Source: Heliocidaris tuberculata
Lineage: Eukaryota > Echinodermata > Echinoidea > Camarodonta > Echinometridae
NCBI GenBank assembly: GCA_025618425.1
Contig: CM046847.1
Location: 13,927,468 to 13,991,467, forward strand
DNA: 64,000 nucleotides
Direction of reading: 5' to 3'
A model generated the notes under the pieces. It had not been told where the DNA came from and made no database searches. It saw only the letters and a list, made by a program, of their open reading frames with translations. Position 1 is the first letter of the stretch; each line of letters starts with the position of its first letter. The translations under genes and the position numbers were made by a program. This document shows, piece by piece, positions 55,750 to 64,000 of the stretch.

Positions 55750-58350
55750 CTTGAAGTTGTTGTTTTTTTATCGTCCTCTGAACGTTATGAATTTCGCACT
55801 TAGGTATTTGTCAGTGATTTTTCATATCAAAGAAGTATAGTTTTTCTAAGAATAATTTTATTACATAATTATCTTTTAAGAAGGGAAGAATTGAAATATG
55901 AAATTCACGATTTCGTAAACTGTTACAAAACAGTCGTGCCTAAGAATCAAATTGGTCGATCTGATGAAAGATAATTCTGTACTAAAATATTGTTTATAAT
56001 TAATATTCTTTTTGCCTCTATTGTCTGTCTATCTTCTTCATATTCTACTAATTTTTCTCCTAGCAATTCTCTCCTATACTCTTTTGCTATCACTCATTCT
56101 CCTTTTTTTCATTCTCTCTAAATTCTTCCTGTCTTCTCTTATAGATTCTCTTTCAATACCCACTTTCTTCCTTTCTTATTATCTTATAATCTCCATTTCC
56201 CTAGCATTCAAATTCCAGTAAATGTACTTTTTGAATAAAACTGAAAAACAATTCTTTGATATTTCATGTTTATCGTACACGTTTCTTACATTACAAAAAA
56301 GTCAAAGACATTAAATCATCTGTTACATCACACTAATGATTATATAATACGGTTAACATGGGCGAATATTTCCGGGAGAGAGAGGGGGCTGTTGGATCTC
56401 TGCCGAATATCAACTTCCCCGTTTCTTCAGCCAAAAAAGCAAAACGAGCAAGCAAACATTTCGAAAAATGCTATGGGTGACTCGCCACTCGTGTATCTAT
56501 TACTAAATTTTGTCCTTGAACTATATTAGGCAATTTGTGCAAACCTTGATGCCCACAGGAGAAGTGAGTTACCCGATTATTGGTAATTTAAAAAATCTCA
56601 GGGCAGCTATAGCCCCAGATCTTCCCATCTCATATACATCTAAGAGAGAAAATGTGGATGGTAGAATGAAATTATACGTCATCACGTATTTACTGTGTTT
56701 TGATTTGGACAACGCTTAAAACAAAGTTGTTTTTTTAAAATATTTTTTGAATGTTATTCATATCAAGATATATATTTTCTGAGGCGTAAGCGCTAATGTT
56801 ACCCTCGTAATTTAGACTTCTATAATAACTGAGCGCGAGTATTCCATTCCCGTCAAAATAATAAATGTCGCAATGCCCTTCGACAAAATGTCAGGGGGGT
56901 AAAGGATTGCTGCAAATTTAAATAGGCTGCAAAATACGATCGCCGAATGCCAAACAAATCAAAGATTCTATCTTGCTTCGAGTTCACAGTCAATCGGAGT
57001 GAACCTCACTCTAATCCCAACCTGGTTCAGTTTCTCCGCACTTTGCTTTTATTCTCTTTTAACCATGGCTTTTTTTTTTATTTCCAGCACTCTAAATGAC
57101 GATTACACGGCTCTTCTTCATTATTATAAAACACTTTGCCACTCCCACTGTGTCTTTCTCCCACTTTCCTTTTTGAACTATTGTACCCCGTATTCTCTCT
57201 CTCTCTCTCTCTCTTAATTTAAGATTATAATGTGTTTTCGGACGCTTATTTCTGTTTCAAACGCACGTCTTGTAGTCTGTATAATCATCCCACTATGTTA
57301 ATATCAATTACATACTGCATATTTGCCTATTTTCACGTAGTGTTATGTATTTCATGTATTTCGTGTTATTTATTATACGTACACTACAGGGCGTACTTGA
57401 AAAAGCACTTACCTTTAACTGAGTGTACTCCCTATACACATGTACTCGGAATAAAACTTTTATGAATAAATAAGTAAATGTTGGTGTTGTGTTGTTTCAG
57501 TATAGATTCTCCATAATGTTATCTGCATGCAAGTGGAGCACAAACAGGCCACTTTCTTTTTCGATCTCGATGTCCTTTTTGTTTATAAATATATTCACAT
57601 TTGATTTTAAAAACACAGACCATTGTACGCTTTATTTTCATATCGATTGACGACTGGTCATCAACTACAAATTTGAATTGTTTAGTCATGGGCAGGTGGA
57701 AACTTTACCTTCAATGATAACGGGAGTCCGATTTATACAGTCTTTCCTAATGATGCTTTCATAATCATAATCATGTTCATATTCGGATCATTTAAAGAAA
57801 ATAAAGCGATCATGAGTTTTGTTTGTTTGTTTTTGTTTTTTTTTTACTGTATCCTTATTATGCCGAACAATTTTAATGGAGATTTGTTCATAGCACCCAA
57901 AATCATAGGTAAGAAATTCACTGAAAAATTATTTCCCCTATCGGACAGGTTGGATTATGCCTGAAGTCCTATCCGAGAGACTTGGTAAATGTTAAGTAAT
58001 GCCTTATAAACGAGCGCCCAACGCATGAAATTGGTTTCGATCTCGGACCTTGGGGAACAAATTGGTTCCATGAATTGCATTCCTTAAAATGCAATACACC
58101 ATTAAGAAACATTTTCATCATCCTAACACCACTAGGCTTTTTTCATTCCAAGTAAATATGGAGGCGCCATTAATGTGGCCATATAATAGCCTTTCATTGT
58201 TGCATTTAAATGATTTCCAGGTAGAAATTTAGACGGAATGTAGTAGATTGATATTGATATTTTATATATTATATTTTTTCCAAGAATATTATAAGGACAT
58301 TTAAGGGTTTGTAAATCATAGGTTTCCTAACCCTGAATATACGGTCACAG
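55750..58350. other. noncoding AT-rich stretch
   Basis: Small hydrophobic or Ser/Leu-rich ORFs come from AT and CT composition, with a CT run near 57197-57213. A tRNA-like word near 58025-58050 is too weak to call. No gene seen. Confidence 0.35.
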
Positions 58351-58359
58351 TTAAAGGGG

Positions 58360-58860
58360 AACTCCTCCCTGATATTTAGTCGATTCTAATCAAAACAAAA
58401 AAATGAGAGCAACAGGATAGTAAAATTTTTGAGCAAATTAGATAAGAAATGAGAAATTTACTAATTTTTTAAATTTGTTATGAATCAAACACAAATTGGC
58501 AACTCCGTGAGGTATCTTGCGAGGTCCTCTCCCATTTGCTCTGTACAGAAAATGTCATAAATTTTCATTTTCTTAGTTGTTGATGAAGGAATAACTTTGT
58601 TTATACAGGTTTTGTGTAAAAAAATAACAAAACATGAGTGCAATGATAATATCTATGGTGCATGTATGATTAAATATTTTCTTTAGAGAATATGGATTTT
58701 TTTTTTTTAGTATAGGCCAAATGGGAAAGGACCTCCCAAGATACGTCACGGAGATGCCAATTTGTGTTTGACTGATAACAAATTCAACAATTCGCAACTT
58801 TCTTATTTCATATCGGATTTTGCTCAAACTTCTTCCATGTACTTCAACACAATCATGACA
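58360..58860. mobile_element. long palindromic element, family B-like copy 3
   Basis: Left: AAATTGGCAACTCCGTGAGG and GAGGTCCTCTCCCATTTGC. Right: CAAATGGGAAAGGACCTCCC and CACGGAGATGCCAATTTGTG. The outer arms ATAAGAAATGAGAAATTTAC / GCAACTTTCTTATTTCATAT also pair. It is related to family B by arm words (TTGCTCAAACTT, TTCTTATT), but more divergent. Confidence 0.7.
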
Positions 58861-58869
58861 ATGCTTTTG

Positions 58870-60940
58870 AATTATCATATGATAATATGTATTCGTATAA
58901 TGTAATAATATCGATATCTCATAGTGCTTTGAATTTTAAAAAGTCTAAATTTTTTTAATTTAAATGTTTTACTCTGTATCCAAAAGTCTATAGAAGCAAT
59001 ATATTTCTTTGTTTTGCGCATGTGCAATAACTATGTCAATACTGTCAATTATACTCTTTTGATTGAAAATAAGCACACTGATATTTATCACAAAAAAGAG
59101 GTTATTGCTTCTGATGTAAAATCACTGCATGTTGAAAACATCATCCTCTCTTTTTCACTAACCAAATGAACACTTCAGAGAGGAAGATGCAAAATAGCCC
59201 ATGTCGTGTGATTTTCAAAACAATACTTTGAATAAAATTGAAAACACATTGATACAATAAACCTTAATCATGAAATCCTTTCCTCCCATCAAAACCCGAA
59301 CGAAAATTTTAGACAGAAAAATGCAAAATAAACCATTTCGGTTATTCTTTACAAATACTGAATTATAACGTCATCATATGATATTACAACGTGTTACGGT
59401 ATATTTAGGAAAAGACAATGCTTTTGTAAGCAAAAGAATCATCTAGTCATGCAAAGTTTTACTCTGTTTGATGATTGTGTACGAGACAATTTTTTTTTTA
59501 CCCTCCGATAGGCCATTTTATTTTAGATCAATCTCTGAACTAGATAACTGAATACATGTACAAAAGCATAATGTATATTACAGCAAAATAAGTTATACAT
59601 AATGAATGTCAACAGTTATAAGTTTTTTCTAAACATCATAGTTGAACGTAAGAGCATAGTGAAATTAACAACAAAAAAGGTTGTGCTTAAACCCAGTGCA
59701 TACATAATAAATACTACCAAATAGCAACATAATAAATGAGAATGGTTTGGGAATTGCAATAGAAATTATACTAAAGAACCAAAAATCTCTCAAAATTTAT
59801 CAATCTTTTATCAAATTTATCAGTTTTGTTCGCAAGTATACTAACTTGCCTCTCATTTGCTTAGCAATTTCTGATATATTGCTTTAATTGTCTGGAAAGC
59901 CGGTATGTTTTTTGTATACGAGCAAAACATAATTGTTGTTTGATCCAATTTATTACACAGTTTAAAGTATCATTTCGTTTTTCTGTGAAACCCAACAAAA
60001 CATGTATTAATGATAACTCTACTCTACAACGTGTTACATTGTGTAACCAGCCGGTCATACGACTCCAAATCAATTTGGTCAAGAGTAAAAGAAATGCACC
60101 ATATCTTCTTCTTCTCTGGCACAAAAAGACCAGTTCTTATCTAAAATTATTTTCAACTTTACAAGATCATTATTCGAATATAATATCCTATTTAAAAGTT
60201 TGTACTGAGAGTACTTTACCGTTGTATGCATTGTACACCGAAACATCGCCCTGAAATGAGGTTGCATATACATGTACATGTATTTAACATCATAATATAC
60301 CATCTGCATACCAACTGTTACACAATATATTCAAATTATCGTCCCATTCTTTTAACATGATATAATATATATATGTCTACATCTTTTTTTTTTATTTCAA
60401 CAAGTTTGAAACATATGCCGGGCATAATGGTTCAGTTACTTTCATATTACAACTTTCTAACTGAGATATATATTTGCATTTTACGATAAATCATGATAGA
60501 TCTGATAACTTCAAAAATAGTGCAAAATTACAATGAGATCCGTTTTCACATAAAATGCATACCGAAAGTAGTTTTTATTTAATTCAGATAATAAACAGGT
60601 CTGCAATTAAATAAGGTAATTACATCGTTGAAGTATTCCTTTTCCCCGATTGCTCATTCGTACAAAACGGGTTATTACTAGATTAGAATTCTAAATGATT
60701 ATCTATTTTATTTAAAGAGATACCATCTACAAATAGTTCTATACCAATAAGATTTCCTTACTTGGTTTTAAGACTTTCATTTCTTGGAAATCTAGCAAAG
60801 AAAATAGATTACAGAAGCCCATGATATAAAAGGATGATCAAAAAGCATACAAATGCAATAAATGCAGAAGTTCGACAGTTTCGAATAAGTGACGATATTT
60901 GTCATGAACTTTGGATCAGTTATTTTTAACCCTCAAGCAG
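58870..60940. other. noncoding AT-rich stretch
   Basis: The only notable ORFs are overlapping minus- and plus-strand frames at 59861-60254, with no family I can recognise and composition near background. No convincing splice signals. Ends at a CT microsatellite (60951-60972). Confidence 0.35.
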
Positions 60941-60950
60941 TTCTCTGATT

Positions 60951-61547
60951 CTCTCTCTCTCTCTCTCTCTCCCTTTTCCACTATTCTGTTACATCACAAT
61001 TTACTAACGTACATTTCTTAAAAACAATACTACGCGCCGAAATCTACCAAGGCATACGTCATGGATGGATGCAGCATTCATTCATCCCTTAGAAAGGTAT
61101 CTATTTCTTATCCCTGATCTGAGGCTCTTAATGTGGAGGCGTGATCATTGGCAGCCAGTAAGAACGATCCATACCTCGTGAGAACGATTCACGCTGCACG
61201 ACTCGCAGACAAGGCTAAGCAACGCATCCAGAACAAGTGGGCAAAACACAACGTGACTTCATAGACACGAGTTTATGACTGCCATTCATAACGGCGCGTT
61301 CGGTATATACGTTCACGTCATCCTTTATCCAACTCCAGTTGAAAGTGTTTAAACATTATCAATTGGATTAATACGGTAATACAGACATAGGAGGAAACAG
61401 AAGGAGACAGAAAGAGAAAAGAGTTAGAGAGCTGGGGGAGAGAGAGTCAGAGGTGTAAAGAGAAGGGATCGAAGAGAGAGAGAGATTCAGACACGGAAAA
61501 AGTCGTTTTTATGTTTTTGTTCTAAATATAACAACCGGTCAGAATAA
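60951..61547 (+). promoter_or_regulatory. TLX 5' flank and probable 5' UTR
   Basis: A CT run (60951-60972) is followed by a stretch with higher GC than its surroundings (about 61030-61310) and then a GA-rich segment (61385-61495) just before the TLX ATG. The position and composition fit a promoter and 5' UTR. No TATA box or defined factor site could be assigned with confidence. Confidence 0.4.
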
Positions 61548-62109
61548 ATGTTGCTTTCCAGCCTTGAGATGGATATTTGCAAGATGACGGAGCAGGATGA
61601 TGCAGCTCACGTTGGGGTAGTGAGCGAAGGGGCTGCCGAAAGAGAAAAGAATGAAGAGATGGGGGATGTTGATGGCCGGGAGATGGGTGAAGAAATGCCT
61701 GGTCCTCCTCCTCGTCCAAGGGTAGAGAGACCGCTGGCCTTCAGCATTGATCGGATACTTGGCCTCCCTGGTTATACATTCCACACCAACAATCCACTTC
61801 ATCGAAACTATTCATCTTTTCGTATTGGAACCACTGCTGATAATGCTGCCCAGTCTTCGCCGGAAACCATCCCGAGTGCTACCACCAGTGGTAGCGGAAG
61901 CAGGGGAGCGGGAGCGTTTCCCCTTTCGACTACATCGGTAATGTCATCCTCAATGATCGTGGAATCCGCGGGAATGAATAGTGGTGGTGGTGGAGGTCAT
62001 TCTTCGGGGACCTTGATTCGAGTGCCAGCTCATCGTCCAATCCCTCTAACTCCAAGAACATTTTTTCCTTGGATGGAAACACGGAGATTTCCCCGAGATC
62101 GAATATCAG
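61548..62109 (+). CDS. TLX: TLX/HOX11-family homeobox protein, first coding exon (3' partial)
   Basis: An open frame from ATG 61548 runs to a consensus donor (CAG|GTACGT) after 62109, phase 1. In-frame ATGs at 61569 and 61584 are alternative starts. Residues 62-72 (PLAFSIDRILG) match the Eh1-like Groucho-binding motif of TLX proteins (human SFGIDQIL). Residues 157-164 (IRVPAHRP) match the TLX signature VIRVPAHRPL. Residues 173-187 (FPWMETRRFPRDRIS) match TLX FPWMESNRRYTKDRF, which includes the FPWM PBX-interaction motif. The homeodomain normally follows within a few tens of residues in the next exons, so it lies right of the window. The linker is Ser/Gly/Thr-rich. TLX proteins are nuclear transcription factors used in neural and other organ specification. 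The family call is strong; the paralogue number is not meaningful in an invertebrate. Confidence 0.93.
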
Positions 62110-63430
62110 GTACGTTAAAAACAGATTAAATCTCATGGGTTAATTCATTATGTTATGGAAAATGCAGTTTAGAACGTGACATTCTACTCGCTATCCCAGA
62201 ATTAAATGATGTATTTTTTCACAAAATTAGTTACTATCTTTCTTAAAACTTCCTCTTCGCTGTTAGATATGAAGATAGAATGAATACAAATATTTCATCC
62301 CCAAATTAGTTACCACTAACCAGTATCATTTCAACTTCCACAAAATATAAGGAGCTACATATTCTATCTCCATTTACCACTATTTTTTTTTACAAGCTCA
62401 CAAATGCAACTGGTGGGTGGCTACATAATTATATACTTCATCTTAATTTTGTTGCAACAAGCAGTACAGTTCCCATCATGAAATGTCAGAGATATTGACA
62501 TGTTAATACTATTCCTTGATTCGATTTCAAGTTGCGTGATCAGGCAGTCACATGCTTTTTGTACACCTATGAATATCCAAGATTACAAGAATATTACTTT
62601 TAGGTTTAGAACATCATGTAGCTTAAATTTTTAAATACCCTGACATATATAGATTAGAAGAGATAAAGTACCATTATAAAAATATTATGTATTACTGGTG
62701 TTTAGAACATCATACAGCTTTTTAAAAAATATTATCACAGAGAGTAATGGTAATTTACAGTAATGGCAGTAGAAGAACTTATTTTAGTAGAAGAAAGTGT
62801 TGCAGTAATATTACAATGAGGTCATAGAGGTAGGAGTAGTAAATAAGTAGGAATAGTAGCTGTAGAAGTGATAATAACTATAGAAGAAAAAATAGTAGAA
62901 GCAGCATCTGCCGTTAGCAACAATGGGGCATGCACTTACACATTACTAGAAAATAATCCGGACATTTTTTGCTTAAAGTTGATAAACGCATATGAATAAA
63001 TACTATTTTGAGCAAAAGTTTTAATCACAAATAAAAGGACATAATACTTCAAATACGTCATTGGTTGAATATTTACAATTTCAGCAGTATACTGTTGTTA
63101 GTTAAACCCTAGATAAATAAAATTCACGGAGATTCCATTAATGACATTATTTAAATGCTTGAACCTTCAATGTACAAGGAATTATATTCGTTATACATAA
63201 ATTATTATAAGCATTATTACATTGCAACATTGATCACAGTAATTGTATTAGTAGCACACATTGGCAGTTTATTAGTTATACTGGTTCAGGCAGAAGTAGT
63301 ACTACTTCAATATTAGTAGAATGAGTATTATAATAAGAAAATGAACAAGAAGAAGAACAGAAGAAAGAAAAAAAGAAAGAGGATGAGAAGTAGTAGTGTA
63401 GGTAGTACATTTAGTAGTAGTAGCAGTAGT

Positions 63431-63462
<32 letters not shown>

Positions 63463-63475
63463 TAGTAGTAGAAGA

Positions 63476-63507
<32 letters not shown>

Positions 63508-63517
63508 CAGCAGTAGT

Positions 63518-63551
<34 letters not shown>

Positions 63552-63639
63552 TAGAAGAAGAAGTAGTAGTAGTAGTAGCAGCAGCAGCAGCAGCAGCAGC
63601 AGTAGCAGCAGCAGTAGTAGTAGAAGAAGAAGAAGAAGA

Positions 63640-63682
<43 letters not shown>

Positions 63683-64000
63683 ATAATAATAATAATAATA
63701 GCAGTAGTAGTAATACTAGCAGTAGTAGAAGCAGAAGTAGTGTTAGTAGTAGCAGTGATACTAACCGTAGTAGCAGTAGGAGAAGTAGTAGAACTAGTAC
63801 AAGCCGTATATGTAGTAAAAGTAGCAGCAGTAATAGTAGTGGTGGTAGAGATGATTGTCTGTATTTTTCCACTCTGAAAAACAACCAACAAGGGTATTAT
63901 GGATTCCATCCTTTCAAAATGAAATGACTTTGATTTGCTACATTTCACGTAAATTTTGTAGTTATATGCTATACAATTGCTGAAATAATACAATGTAGGT
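62110..64000 (+). other. TLX intron 1 (partial)
   Basis: It begins with the GTACGT donor. Sequence is AT-rich, with GTAGAA-type words at 62750-62910 and the large trinucleotide tract at 63380-63860. No acceptor followed by homeodomain sequence appears before the window ends. Confidence 0.7.
63380..63860 (+). repeat. compound trinucleotide microsatellite (TAG/CAG/AAG/TAA)
   Basis: About 480 bp of uninterrupted trinucleotide register switching among AGT, AGC, AGA and AAT units. It produces long Ser, Leu, Thr or Val ORFs in several frames, all artefactual. It lies inside TLX intron 1. Confidence 0.95.

Noticed and set aside
59861..60254. Overlapping 87- and 104-codon ORFs on opposite strands
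   Set aside because: No domain recognised and composition near background; not enough to call a gene.
61302..61310. Possible TATA box (GGTATATAC) upstream of TLX
   Set aside because: Weak match about 240 bp before the ATG, with no other initiator evidence.
63328..63993. Long Thr/Ser/Leu-rich ORFs on both strands
   Set aside because: Artefacts of a compound trinucleotide repeat in the TLX intron that stays in register and so lacks stops.

Overview
The window looks like nuclear DNA from a marine invertebrate deuterostome, most likely an echinoderm and possibly a sea urchin. This rests on AT-rich, intron-containing sequence with small exons, protein fragments that align with animal families, and a very dense load of short palindromic transposons, tRNA-derived SINEs, long C/G homopolymers and microsatellites. 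The species is inferred, not proven.

Only three conserved genes can be supported. (1) Positions 265-3528 (+) hold the last four exons of an RMND5/Gid2-type E3 ubiquitin ligase subunit; the gene starts before the window. (2) Positions 12511-9442 (-) hold a three-exon NRBF2-like gene (MIT domain plus coiled coil, a PI3K complex I/autophagy factor). It runs tail-to-tail with RMND5, and its last exon carries two apparent frameshifts. (3) Positions 61548-62109 (+) hold the first coding exon of a TLX/HOX11-family homeobox gene, with an Eh1-like motif, an IRVPAHRP block and an FPWM PBX-binding motif. Its homeodomain exons must lie beyond the right edge.

The roughly 49 kb between NRBF2 and TLX has no recognisable host gene. 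It holds a 5'-truncated CR1/L2-like non-LTR retrotransposon (24650-27417, minus) inserted into a GAAGTA microsatellite, a decayed RTE-like retrotransposon next to a long GAA tract, several families of palindromic MITEs (some present two to four times), minisatellites and tRNA-derived SINEs. Two small unassigned ORFs with exon-like boundaries lie at 42875-43072 (-) and 43712-43879 (+).

The most unusual structures are a 566-bp foldback element in NRBF2 intron 1, with colinear 261-bp arms, a hairpin nested in each end and a 9-bp target-site duplication; a degraded tandem copy of the RMND5 RING exon in the next intron; and inverted arrays of a TTCCGAA-containing motif at three sites. No bacterial-type operon, CRISPR array, rRNA or intact tRNA gene was seen. 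The three genes are not obviously functionally linked.
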